Source: Planctomycetota bacterium (GTDB taxonomy: Bacteria; Planctomycetota; Phycisphaerae; WQYP01). Taken from it: a stretch of DNA of 14,414 bases. The DNA is taken from contig JAMDCX010000038.1 in assembly GCA_023489375.1 (NCBI GenBank), positions 1-14,414 of the forward strand, read 5' to 3'. Made by a program: the position numbers and the translations under genes. How positions within the stretch are numbered: position 1 is the stretch's first letter; every line of letters starts with the position of its first letter. Of this stretch, positions 7,318 through 14,257 are shown one piece after another. The notes beneath the pieces were generated by a model. That model saw only the letters and a program-made list of their open reading frames with translations. It was not told where the DNA came from and made no database searches.

Positions 7318-8304
7318 ATGGCGGATATTGAAAAGTTAGTCATTATTGGTTCCGGTCCGGCGGGCTGGACCGCTGCTATTTACGCCGCCCGCGCCAGTCT
7401 TAAGCCGCTGGTGTTAGCCGGGGATGGTGTCAATCGCGAACGCATGCCCGGCGGACAGTTGATGTTCACCACAGAGGTGGAGAATTTTCCCGGCTTTGTG
7501 CATGGTATTGATGGCCAGAAAATGATGGGGGTTATGCAGCAACAGGCGGAACGTTTCGGCACGCGGGTGTTGCAGAATTATGTCACACGGGTGGATTTCA
7601 AAACGCGGCCCTTCAAAGTGTGGCATCTCAATGATCTCTCCGGTGTGGCGGAAACCGGGGTTGCCACTCATGCGGTCATTGTCGCCACCGGCGCCAGCGC
7701 CAATTACATCGGATTGGAAAGTGAAAAAAAATTTGAGAATAACGGCGTGTCGGCCTGTGCGGTATGCGATGGCGCGTTACCGCGTTTTCGGAATAACCCG
7801 GTCGTGGTGGTCGGCGGAGGGGACTCGGCCGTTGAAGAGGGTACCTATCTGACCAAATTCGCCAGCATCGTGTATCTGGTGCATCGGCGGGATACCTTGC
7901 GGGCCAGTAAAATCATGGCTCAGCGGGCCTTATCCAACAGCAAAATCAAGCCGGTGTGGAATTCGGTGGTGGAAGAAGTGCTGGGCACCGAAGAGGCGGG
8001 CGTTACCGCCGTGCGCGTAAAAAACATCAAAACGAATGCCACCTCCGTTATCGAATGCCGCGGCATGTTTGCCGCTATCGGTCATACTCCAAATACCGCC
8101 TTCCTCAAGGATCATCTGGTCCTGGATGTGAAAGGGTATGTGACGTTACCGCATCCTTTTCGTTCCCTTACCAGTGTGGAAGGGGTTTTTGCCGCCGGCG
8201 ATTGCGCTGACCCGTTTTATCGCCAGGCTATTACCGCCGCCGGCATGGGATGCAGAGCGGCTATTGATGCCGAACGCTGGTTGGCGCAACAGGGTATTCA
8301 TTGA
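7318..8304 (+). CDS. trxB: Thioredoxin reductase
   Basis: This 328-residue flavoprotein transfers electrons from NADPH through FAD and a redox-active disulfide to thioredoxin in the cytoplasm. The FAD motif GSGPAG lies at residues 11-16, the MPGGQL and ENFPGF segments follow, the redox pair is CAVC (Cys147, Cys150), the NADPH motif is GGGDSA (166-171) with HRRD (189-192), and the C-terminal FAD motif GVFAAGDCAD is present. The length fits the low-molecular-weight bacterial class. The ATG at 7318 has TAGGA 7 bases upstream. It has its own candidate promoter at 7190 and overlaps the next gene by four bases, implying co-translation. The overall annotation is secure. Confidence 0.96.
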   Translation: MADIEKLVIIGSGPAGWTAAIYAARASLKPLVLAGDGVNRERMPGGQLMFTTEVENFPGFVHGIDGQKMMGVMQQQAERFGTRVLQNYVTRVDFKTRPFKVWHLNDLSGVAETGVATHAVIVATGASANYIGLESEKKFENNGVSACAVCDGALPRFRNNPVVVVGGGDSAVEEGTYLTKFASIVYLVHRRDTLRASKIMAQRALSNSKIKPVWNSVVEEVLGTEEAGVTAVRVKNIKTNATSVIECRGMFAAIGHTPNTAFLKDHLVLDVKGYVTLPHPFRSLTSVEGVFAAGDCADPFYRQAITAAGMGCRAAIDAERWLAQQGIH

Positions 8305-9068
8305 GATATAAGGCGACACATTCTCCCGCCTCCTCCCGCCCCCCGGCGGCCAATCCCGCGGTAAAATATGATACCGTCTATGCCGATGCGGATATGGTGG
8401 TGATTGGCAAACCCGCCGGCTTGGTTACGCAACCAGGCCTGGGCCATCAAAAAGATACATTACTCAATGGCTTATTCGCCGACTATGGCCGGCAACTGCA
8501 TCAACTGGGACCGCGCCGCGATTGGGGCCTCCTGCACCGCCTGGATCGCCAGACCAGCGGTTTACTGGTCGTGGCGCTGTGCCCGGAGGTGTATGACGCT
8601 TTGCGGCAGGATTTTCAGCAGCGCAGGCTGGATAAGATATATCTCGCCATTGTCGCGGGCCGCCCCGATCCCGCACAGGGCGTGGTACAGGCCCGCTTAA
8701 AAGAAATTCATGCCGGTATAAAAAAGGTGATTATTTCCCGCACCGGCGAACCCGCCGTTTCCGCCTATCGTGTACTAAGCGCTACCGCGACCGCGGCCCT
8801 GGTGGAAGTTCGCATTAAAACCGGACGCCTTCATCAAATTCGCGCCCACATGATGTTTCTTGGCACGCCGGTATGCGGTGAGGATATTTACATACCGGAG
8901 AGCTTATCCGCGGAAAAATTGCCCCGCACTCCGCGCTTGTGCCTGCACGCCTGGAAGCTGGGCTTCCAGCACCCCTCCGAAAAACAATGGCGCGAATTTA
9001 TTCTGCCGCCGCCGACCGATTTCCTCGCCGTTCTCCACCGGCTGGCCTTAAACCTGCCGGGCCAGTAG
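8301..9068 (+). CDS. RluA-family pseudouridine synthase
   Basis: A 255-residue RNA pseudouridine synthase that isomerises uridine in rRNA or tRNA. The catalytic motif HRLDRQTSGLLV (79-90) contains the expected Asp82. DMVVIGKPAGLVTQPG (31-46) is the family's first motif and GRLHQIRAHMMFLGTPVCGED the later one. It lacks an N-terminal S4 domain, so it resembles the short RluA type over RluD/RluC; the exact target base cannot be told. The TTG at 8301 overlaps the trxB stop (TTGA), and no in-frame ATG precedes the first motif until inside it, which supports this start. The first 20 residues are low-complexity and Pro/Ala-rich. Confidence 0.92.
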   Translation: MRYKATHSPASSRPPAANPAVKYDTVYADADMVVIGKPAGLVTQPGLGHQKDTLLNGLFADYGRQLHQLGPRRDWGLLHRLDRQTSGLLVVALCPEVYDALRQDFQQRRLDKIYLAIVAGRPDPAQGVVQARLKEIHAGIKKVIISRTGEPAVSAYRVLSATATAALVEVRIKTGRLHQIRAHMMFLGTPVCGEDIYIPESLSAEKLPRTPRLCLHAWKLGFQHPSEKQWREFILPPPTDFLAVLHRLALNLPGQ

Positions 9069-9153
9069 CTTCTAATACTACAAACGCGACATCAACCGCC
9101 CCCGCAACGGCGCAAGGACTTCATGAGTAATGAAATGACCTTGCGAACTTAAT

Positions 9154-9190
9154 GAGACGTTACGCTGCGCTTAAAAGTACAGGAATCGCA
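9154..9190 (+). repeat. 37-bp repeat, inverted partner at 11050-11086
   Basis: GAGACGT and then AAAAGTACAGGAATCGCA match the reverse complement of 11050-11086 at 33 of 37 positions, with an exact run of 21. It is intergenic in both places. Confidence 0.8.
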
Positions 9191-9233
9191 GTAGTTTTAT
9201 GTACGTTGTCCGCTGTGGTGAAATGGTTCGTTG

Positions 9234-9247
9234 ATTCATTATTCATT
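9234..9247 (-). repeat. Heptad repeat ATTCATT x2
   Basis: Two exact tandem copies of ATTCATT directly precede the hairpin module at 9249. The same heptad, read on the other strand as AATGAAT, occurs three times at 10767-10787, and three degenerate copies lie at 9334-9354. Confidence 0.6.
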
Positions 9248-9248
9248 T

Positions 9249-9274
9249 CCGGCGGGATAACCCCGCCGGCTCGC
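9249..9274 (-). repeat. GCGAGCCGG hairpin module, reverse copy
   Basis: CCGGCGGG, a 5-nt loop and CCCGCCGG form an 8-bp stem (9249-9269), followed by CTCGC. Read on the minus strand this is the same module as at 10827-10852 and 14116-14141, with compensated changes in the stem. It could act as a weak terminator after the rluA-type gene, but no T-run follows. Confidence 0.65.
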
Positions 9275-9290
9275 GTAACTACTTTACAAG

Positions 9291-9308
9291 CGGCCAGCTC
9301 CCTGGCCG
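9291..9308. repeat. Hairpin CGGCCAG/CTGGCCG
   Basis: A perfect 7-bp stem with a 4-nt loop (CTCC). It is downstream of the rluA-type gene and not followed by a T-run. A possible rho-independent-like stop without the tail, or part of the repeat mosaic. Confidence 0.45.
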
Positions 9309-9333
9309 GCTTATCATATAAATCCTGCGTTTT

Positions 9334-9354
9334 ATTCATTATTTATTATTCACT
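9334..9354 (-). repeat. Heptad repeat ATTCATT/ATTTATT/ATTCACT
   Basis: Three consecutive 7-bp units, each within one change of ATTCATT. They repeat the theme found at 9234-9247 and 10767-10787. Confidence 0.55.
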
Positions 9355-9463
9355 GGTATTATGATTTTTTGCGGTTATGGCCGCATGAACGGTTACTTAA
9401 GATCGTTGGGTCATTTATGTGGAGTTTAGGAAGTTTATGGAGTTTTTATAAGATGCCTAAACT

Positions 9464-9472
9464 TGCTATAAT
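9464..9472 (+). promoter_or_regulatory. Extended -10 TGCTATAAT, distal mnmA site
   Basis: TGC followed by TATAAT, about 136 bp before the mnmA ATG. The -35 region is poor (TTTTAT). It would give a long leader to mnmA. Confidence 0.4.
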
Positions 9473-9577
9473 TGATCCCCATGGACCCAGTGACCAACCC
9501 ATTCGCACCCGGTGCCGGCACGCCACCCCCCGAGCTTGCGGGCAGAGATCAGCTACGTGAGACCGTGCGCATCGCCG

Positions 9578-9586
9578 TGCTATAAT
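9578..9586 (+). promoter_or_regulatory. Extended -10 TGCTATAAT, proximal mnmA site
   Basis: The perfect nonamer lies 21 bp before the ATG at 9608, giving a leader of roughly 15 nt. A partial -35 (GTGAGA, 4 of 6) lies 18 bp upstream. Its position inside the open frame that begins at 9512 argues that translation starts at 9608, not earlier. Confidence 0.55.
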
Positions 9587-9607
9587 TTTCGACGGTTTTG
9601 GAGTTTC

Positions 9608-10735
9608 ATGGTGTCCGCAAATGGAAAAAGAGTTGTAGTCGCGATGTCCGGCGGAGTTGACAGTTCCGTAGCGGCAGCCCTGTTGCAAGAACAGGGATAT
9701 GACTGCATCGGCGTATTTATGCGGCTGGGAAGCGACCCCACAGAAAAGCCCGGCGATGAACTTGTGGCCTGCGCTCCGGAAAAAGCGGCCCAACCGCATC
9801 ACCAGGGTTGCTGCTCCACTCATGATGCCGCCGATGCCCGATACGTGGCGGGATTGCTGGAAATTGATTTTTATGCGTTGAATTTTCAGCACGATTTCGG
9901 GGGCATCATTGATTACTTTGTCCGAGAGTACAATCATGGGCGAACGCCAAATCCGTGTGTGCGCTGCAATGAGTATCTGAAGTTTGGTAAACTGTCCCGC
10001 TATGCGCAGGCGATGGACGCGGATTTTGTCGCCACCGGTCATTATGCCCGGATCGGGCGGGATTCTTCCGGCGTTCCGCGCATCATGCGTGCGGCGGACC
10101 ATGGCAAGGATCAGAGTTATGTACTGTTTGGAATCCCGCCGGAGGAGTTGCCGCGGATGCTGCTGCCAATAGGAGATTACCCCAAAAGCGAAGTACGGGT
10201 GATGGCCCGACGTTTTGGTCTTCCGGTGCATGATAAGCCGGATTCCCAGGAAATCTGTTTTGTGCCGGATAATGAGTATTTTAATTTAGTCAAAAAACGC
10301 TCTCCGGAAACCGTCAAGCCGGGACCGATTGTGGACCCCGATGGTAAAACCGTCGGAACCCACGATGGCCATCAGCATTTTACGTTAGGGCAGCGGCGCC
10401 GGGTGGGCGTAGCGCTGGGCTATCCGGTGTACGTCACCGGCATTGATGCGTCCAGTAATACCATACGCATCGGGCCGCATAAAGATCTGTTGCACCGCGG
10501 ACTTGTGGCACGGGAAATCAATTGGCTGACGGTTCGCCCCACGGGGCCGATTCGCTGCCTGGCCAAGATTCGCTACAACACTCCCGCCGCCCCCGCGCAA
10601 GCCCAGATCACCGGTCAGGATGAATTAACCGTGCTTTTTGATGAACCTGTTGCCGCCATCACACCGGGACAAGCGGTGGTCTGCTACGATGGTGATGTGC
10701 TTCTGGGTGGCGGCTGGATTGATCATGTTGTGTAA
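9608..10735 (+). CDS. mnmA: tRNA-specific 2-thiouridylase MnmA
   Basis: A 375-residue cytoplasmic enzyme that thiolates U34 of tRNAs for Lys, Glu and Gln using ATP and a sulfur relay. The PP-loop SGGVDSS is at 14-20; the catalytic cysteines are Cys117 in NPCVRCNEYLKFG and Cys217 in DSQEICF. The HFTLGQRRR and GLGYPVYV-like segments and the C-terminal beta-barrel are present. After GVFMRLG there is a longer than usual segment ending HHQGCCSTHDAADARYV, of a kind I associate with planctomycetes. The ATG at 9608 is chosen because homology begins right after it, GGAG lies 4 bases upstream and a -10 box sits just before; the 32 upstream codons are not family-like. It stands alone and converges with hrpB. 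Confidence 0.96.
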   Translation: MVSANGKRVVVAMSGGVDSSVAAALLQEQGYDCIGVFMRLGSDPTEKPGDELVACAPEKAAQPHHQGCCSTHDAADARYVAGLLEIDFYALNFQHDFGGIIDYFVREYNHGRTPNPCVRCNEYLKFGKLSRYAQAMDADFVATGHYARIGRDSSGVPRIMRAADHGKDQSYVLFGIPPEELPRMLLPIGDYPKSEVRVMARRFGLPVHDKPDSQEICFVPDNEYFNLVKKRSPETVKPGPIVDPDGKTVGTHDGHQHFTLGQRRRVGVALGYPVYVTGIDASSNTIRIGPHKDLLHRGLVAREINWLTVRPTGPIRCLAKIRYNTPAAPAQAQITGQDELTVLFDEPVAAITPGQAVVCYDGDVLLGGGWIDHVV

Positions 10736-10766
10736 GTGTTGCGCACCTCTGGCAGGCACGAGGAGC

Positions 10767-10787
10767 AATGAGTAATGAATAATGAAT
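10767..10787 (+). repeat. Heptad tandem repeat AATGAGT-AATGAAT-AATGAAT
   Basis: Three 7-bp units in tandem, two identical and one with a single change, 30 bp after the mnmA stop. Reverse-strand versions occur at 9234-9247, 9334-9354 and 11247-11259. Confidence 0.65.
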
Positions 10788-10826
10788 AGAATGTAGGACT
10801 AAGAAGTCAGGAGTTAAAAAATAATA

Positions 10827-10852
10827 GCGAGCCGGTGGGTTTATCCCACCGG
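10827..10852 (+). repeat. GCGAGCCGG hairpin module, copy A
   Basis: GCGAG leads into CCGGTGGG, loop TTTAT and CCCACCGG, a perfect 8-bp stem. It lies about 95 bp after mnmA and could end transcription weakly, though no T-run follows. Confidence 0.65.
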
Positions 10853-10862
10853 ATATGTTAGC

Positions 10863-10881
10863 CGGCGGGTTTAATCCGCCG
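10863..10881. repeat. Second hairpin of copy A (CGGCGG/CCGCCG)
   Basis: A 6-bp GC stem around a 7-nt loop, preceded by GC. The equivalent place in copy B holds an unrelated stem (14150-14172), so hairpin formation is kept while sequence is not. Confidence 0.5.
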
Positions 10882-11049
10882 CGGGACAACGAACAACGGA
10901 GATTGCAGGTTGCAGTTGGCTATAAGAAGGTGATGAAACAAAGAGGTAGCAAAAAAAGAGGGGATGTCTCAAAATGCGGTTATTGGGGGCAGTTACCTGT
11001 GCCTTCTTCCGCTTCCTCTGGTATAAAAAATAATGATCAAAAAAATCAT

Positions 11050-11086
11050 TGCGATTCCTGTACTTTTAAGTGTAGCGCCACGTCTC
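11050..11086 (-). repeat. 37-bp repeat, inverted partner of 9154-9190
   Basis: The reverse complement matches 9154-9190 at 33 of 37 positions. It lies 13 bp from the right arm of the long inverted repeat; no such neighbour exists at the left copy. Confidence 0.8.
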
Positions 11087-11099
11087 CTTAAGGAACTTA

Positions 11100-11231
11100 A
11101 CGCATAATAACTTCCAAATTAGTCGTTATGCCGGTTGGTGCGCGGATTCCGGAGCACCGTCCGTCGGCTATGCCGGTGGTGGAGTATTCCATGGTAATGC
11201 CAATCGGGAAGTTATTACGGTCCCATTCCTA
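11100..11231 (-). repeat. Right arm of 11-kb-spaced inverted repeat
   Basis: The reverse complement of this segment matches 59-194 over its full length apart from a short central indel. The two arms enclose nuoL through mnmA. Confidence 0.85.
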
Positions 11232-11258
11232 AGGCCGCCAGGCCGTCTCATTACTCAT

Positions 11259-11273
11259 TGCGGCGCGGCCGCA
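11259..11273. terminator. GC-rich hairpin TGCGGC/GCCGCA downstream of hrpB
   Basis: A perfect 6-bp stem with a GCG loop, about 100 bp past the hrpB stop on the minus strand. It has no T-run on either side, so a terminator role is only a possibility; it may be part of the repeat mosaic. Confidence 0.25.
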
Positions 11274-11297
11274 GCGCGGGCGATATTGGTGGCCGAG

Positions 11298-11335
11298 CCG
11301 TGAACGGTTACCGTAATTTATAACGCCGTGAACGG
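11298..11335. repeat. CCGTGAACGG copies 2 and 3
   Basis: Exact copies at 11298-11307 and 11326-11335, start points 28 bp apart, both just downstream of hrpB. The second is followed by TACGAAATGACG, echoed at about 2868-2880. Confidence 0.75.
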
Positions 11336-11371
11336 TACGAAATGACGTTGCGTCCCGGACATCTGGTGTTG

Positions 11372-13909
11372 TTATGGTCTTCTATTCCGCACCTGCGGTG
11401 ATGCGTCCGCCGGATTTTCGGGCCAGGCATGTTTGGGATATCTAGCCCGCAAATCCTTTCGTACCAGCGTATAGCTTCCTGCCCAGAATCCTGCCAGATC
11501 GCATGTAATTTGCACGGGTCGATGATTTGGCCCCAGAATTTCCAGCACTACCGGTATGCGGCCATTGGCAATTCTGGGGGTATCTTTATAACCGAATAAA
11601 TCCTGCAAACGCACGGATAACACCGGCGTGCCATCATCCCGATATTCCAGAGCCGCCTGTCGGCCATTGGGTAAAGCCAACCGCTCCGGCGCGGCGGTGG
11701 CCAGCAGATGTTTTACCGTCTTGTCCAAAGAAATTTCAATCGCCGATACCAGGCCTTTGCCGGCGATGATATTTTGCAACTGCTTATGATCCAGTGTGCT
11801 GGAAGTTAAAAGAACCAAAATATCCCCGGTCTGCAGTTCCGGTATCTTTTTATCCGGCATGGCTTTTCGCAACAGGGCCAGGCGCCCGCACAGCCGCCGC
11901 AGAGGAATATCACGTTGCATAAATTCCGGTAAATGTTCAGCAATATATTTCGCTGCCGCTTTTTGAATCTGCTCCCAATCGGGTTGGGAGTCGACATGTT
12001 GTTCCAGTACCAGGTCACGGTAGAGGATTTTTCGATAAGCTATAATCCGGCCTCCGGATATCTCCACCGTTTTTTCCTCGCCAAGGGCTTCGGGATACAA
12101 CGCTTCGAGTTGCCCTTGGGTAATCCCCGTCGCCAGGCGTACCAGCGCCTCGCCTGCTTTATCGGAGGCCTGAATATCCACTGCCACAAATAATGGCGTA
12201 CGGAGTACTATCGATTCCGGCCCCATCCGTATACCGCGTCCACCCACCATTACCCCCCGCAGAGGATCATTATCCCTCCGGCGGCAGACCCGATCCGGGT
12301 AGGCACGCAGCAAAAGCTCGCCAATGGCCGCAGTATTCACCGACTCCACCATATTGATCGGCTTGACGGTGATGCCTGCCATTCGCCCCAACTCCCCGGC
12401 CACCGCCCGCACCCGATGTGCTCCTGACGCATCCAGGTTGGCCTCGCCGGCGTTCATCGCGTTTTCCATTCGGGTCAGCGCCAGCACCCGTATGGCAATA
12501 TCCGATTCGCCCACACCGATACCGCCTTGATCCCGGCGTGAACCCACAATATCCCGTTCGGCAAGCAGTGCCGCCACCATCGCCCCCAAGGCTCCATATC
12601 CACTATCTTTCGCCGCCAGCAGTAACCGCCCCAGACGCGGATGCAGCGGCAATTCCAGCAATTTCCGCCCCAATGGCGTCAAACGCAAACCCCCTGCCAT
12701 CGGCGCCAAAGCTCCCAGCTCCCGCAATAGTTCCACCGCCGCGTCAAGGCGTTCCACCGGCGGCTTTTCAAAGAAATCGAATTCCCGCGGCCCATGCCGA
12801 TCCCAGGCATATAACATCAATACACTTTGTGTTAAATCTACCCGCATTATTTCCGGAATCTCAAAATCCCGCAGATGTTTGGTCTGCAATTCCGGCCACA
12901 GTCGAATGCACACTCCCGGCGCGGTACGTCCGGCCCGCCCCGCGCGTTGTTCGGCGGCGGCCTGGCTTATTGGAATTAAATCCAGCTGATCGATACCACG
13001 TTGCGCATCATAACTGGCCTGACGCACCAGACCGGAATCAATGACCGTGGTAACTCCGTCAATGGTTAATGAGGTTTCTGCAATGTTGGTAGAAAAGATA
13101 ATTTTGCGTTCTGTGGATGGCTTCAGCACGGCCATCTGCGCCTCCAGCGGCAAGGAACCATGCAAGGTCATTACCCGGCATCCCGCAGCCGCGGGTAAAG
13201 TTCTGGCCGCGGCGGCGCAGCGATTGATTTCCGCAATCCCGGGCAGGAATACCAGAATGTGCCCGTTATTTTCCTCATCCAAAGCCGCACGCACCGCTTT
13301 AATGACGCGCTGTTCCAGGCGGCTGTCAGTTCCGGGTTGATACACGATCCGCACCGGATACAGCCGGCCAGGCACGTTGAGTACCGGCGCCCCATTGAGA
13401 AATTCGGCGACTTTCCGGGCGTTGAGTGTGGCGGACATAACCAGTATCAATAAATCCGGGCGGATGGTCTGCCGCACCTGCCGCAACAGGGCCAGCGTTA
13501 AATCACTGTGAATACTGCGTTCATGGAATTCATCGAGAATAATCGCCCCGGCCTTTTCCAGTGCCGGATCATCCAGCAGCTGCCGCGTCAGAATTCCTTC
13601 GGTCATGATGCGCAATACGGTGGAGGTGGTGAGGCGTTTTTCCATCCGCACCTGATAGCCCACCTGTTCGCCGAGGTTCCAACCCTGTTCTTCCGCTATG
13701 CGGGCCGCCACCGCTCTGGCGGCAATCCGTCGCGGCTGCAGTACCAGAATCTGCGGCGCATGGGCCGGAAGAAGGCTCGCTTCCAATAGTCCCGGTGGCA
13801 CACGTGTGGTTTTCCCCGCGCCGGGCAGGGCGGTTAGAACGAGCGATCCATGCGCCTGCAGCAGGGAGATAATCTCCGGCAAATACTCATCTATCGGCAA
13901 CACATCCAT
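11372..13909 (-). CDS. hrpB: ATP-dependent helicase HrpB
   Basis: An 845-residue DEAH/RHA-type RNA helicase of the HrpB family, whose cellular role is poorly defined. Motifs numbered from the ATG at 13909: PGAGKTTR (29-36), DEFHERS (126-132), SATLN (159-163), TNIAETSLTIDG (274-285) and QRAGRAGR (321-328), followed by the helicase-associated and long HrpB-specific C-terminal regions. The length fits the family. The open frame extends to a TTG at 14017, but family similarity begins at MDVLPIDEYLPEIISLL and the extension runs through an intergenic CCGTTCACGG copy, so 13909 is preferred; its ribosome binding site is weak (AAGG one base upstream). It is convergent with mnmA and bracketed by the composite repeats. 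Confidence 0.95.
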   Translation of the reverse strand: MDVLPIDEYLPEIISLLQAHGSLVLTALPGAGKTTRVPPGLLEASLLPAHAPQILVLQPRRIAARAVAARIAEEQGWNLGEQVGYQVRMEKRLTTSTVLRIMTEGILTRQLLDDPALEKAGAIILDEFHERSIHSDLTLALLRQVRQTIRPDLLILVMSATLNARKVAEFLNGAPVLNVPGRLYPVRIVYQPGTDSRLEQRVIKAVRAALDEENNGHILVFLPGIAEINRCAAAARTLPAAAGCRVMTLHGSLPLEAQMAVLKPSTERKIIFSTNIAETSLTIDGVTTVIDSGLVRQASYDAQRGIDQLDLIPISQAAAEQRAGRAGRTAPGVCIRLWPELQTKHLRDFEIPEIMRVDLTQSVLMLYAWDRHGPREFDFFEKPPVERLDAAVELLRELGALAPMAGGLRLTPLGRKLLELPLHPRLGRLLLAAKDSGYGALGAMVAALLAERDIVGSRRDQGGIGVGESDIAIRVLALTRMENAMNAGEANLDASGAHRVRAVAGELGRMAGITVKPINMVESVNTAAIGELLLRAYPDRVCRRRDNDPLRGVMVGGRGIRMGPESIVLRTPLFVAVDIQASDKAGEALVRLATGITQGQLEALYPEALGEEKTVEISGGRIIAYRKILYRDLVLEQHVDSQPDWEQIQKAAAKYIAEHLPEFMQRDIPLRRLCGRLALLRKAMPDKKIPELQTGDILVLLTSSTLDHKQLQNIIAGKGLVSAIEISLDKTVKHLLATAAPERLALPNGRQAALEYRDDGTPVLSVRLQDLFGYKDTPRIANGRIPVVLEILGPNHRPVQITCDLAGFWAGSYTLVRKDLRARYPKHAWPENPADASPQVRNRRP

Positions 13910-13978
13910 GCCTTGAAGTCTACCGGCTGGTACGCGAATCTTCGAGCGGGCCGCAAAAAGAAGTCTGAAATACAGCAC

Positions 13979-13988
13979 CCGTTCACGG
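13979..13988. repeat. CCGTTCACGG copy 4
   Basis: Exact reverse complement of CCGTGAACGG, 70 bp upstream of the preferred hrpB start. Confidence 0.75.
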
Positions 13989-14062
13989 TGCAAAAACCAC
14001 GCAACATCATAATGCAAGAGAACAATGAATAAAATATAGGAGGTGGAATTCAGGAGTTAAGA

Positions 14063-14068
14063 ATTATA
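14063..14068 (-). promoter_or_regulatory. Possible hrpB -10 box inside repeat copy B
   Basis: The minus strand reads CGCTATAATTC here, a perfect TATAAT about 155 bp before the preferred hrpB ATG. No good -35 is visible. Copy A has TATTAT at the same place. If used, hrpB transcription would depend on the repeat. Confidence 0.3.
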
Positions 14069-14115
14069 GCGAGCCGGTGGGCGATAGAGGTTGCAGCTTG
14101 GAGGGAACAGGGGAT

Positions 14116-14141
14116 GCGAGCCGGTGGGTTTATCCCGCCGG
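14116..14141 (+). repeat. GCGAGCCGG hairpin module, copy B
   Basis: CCGGTGGG, loop TTTAT and CCCGCCGG form an 8-bp stem with one G-T wobble position. It is the third full copy of the module in the window. Confidence 0.6.
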
Positions 14142-14149
14142 AAAAACTT

Positions 14150-14172
14150 AGCGGGCACATTTATGTGCCGCT
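14150..14172. repeat. Hairpin AGCG-GCACAT/ATGTGC-CGCT
   Basis: A ten-pair stem with one bulged G and a very short loop. It replaces, at the equivalent place, the CGGCGG/CCGCCG stem of copy A. Confidence 0.5.
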
Positions 14173-14257
14173 GTGGGATAACGAGCAACGGAGTTTACAA
14201 GTTACAGGTTAGTTGGCTATAAAAAAGTGATGAAACAAAGAGGTAGAAAAAAAGTAA

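Larger units (their letters stand above)
9069..9607. other. 539-bp repeat-rich gap between rluA-type gene and mnmA
   Basis: No gene is supported. A 70-codon frame at 9152-9364 runs straight through repeats and is rejected. The gap holds heptad repeats, the 37-bp repeat shared with 11050-11086, a hairpin module in reverse orientation (9249-9274), a second hairpin (9291-9308) and two extended -10 sites. Around 9419-9450 there are imperfect iterations of GGAGTTTA-like units. Confidence 0.6.
10774..10957 (+). repeat. Composite repeat, copy A (left of hrpB)
   Basis: This segment and 14024-14254 are direct repeats. Shared blocks in the same order are AATGAATA, TCAGGAGTTAA, AGCGAGCCGGTGGG, AACGGAG, TTGGCTATAA and GTGATGAAACAAAGAGGTAG. 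Copy A lacks a roughly 34-bp segment present in copy B and has a second hairpin of different sequence. The two copies bracket hrpB. Confidence 0.75.
10736..11371. other. 636-bp repeat-rich gap between convergent mnmA and hrpB
   Basis: No gene is supported; the frame at 10855-11091 is rejected. From left to right it holds heptads, the hairpin module, a conserved block ending GATGAAACAAAGAGGTAG (to about 10949), the partner of the 37-bp repeat, the right arm of the long inverted repeat, a GC-rich hairpin and two CCGTGAACGG copies. Nearly all of it is accounted for by repeats seen elsewhere in the window. Confidence 0.65.
14024..14254 (+). repeat. Composite repeat, copy B (right of hrpB)
   Basis: Direct repeat of 10774-10957. 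It contains a truncated GCGAGCCGGTGGG at 14069-14081 followed by about 34 extra bases and then the full hairpin module at 14116-14141, as if a module had been duplicated internally. Confidence 0.75.

Noticed and set aside
9152..9364. 70-codon frame with a hydrophobic tail after the rluA-type gene
   Set aside because: It reads through the 37-bp repeat, the heptads and two hairpins, has no good ribosome binding site and no recognisable similarity.
9512..9607. 32-codon N-terminal extension of mnmA
   Set aside because: It is not family-like and overlaps a well-placed -10 box; the ATG at 9608 precedes the conserved core directly.
10855..11091. 78-codon frame, or a 53-codon version from the ATG at 10933 with several cysteines
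   Set aside because: It runs through two repeats. The first residues (MKQRG) are repeated at copy B near 14230, but the frames then diverge completely, so shared DNA explains the likeness better than a gene.
13910..14017. 36-codon N-terminal extension of hrpB from a TTG
   Set aside because: Family similarity starts at 13909, and the extension contains an intergenic CCGTTCACGG copy.
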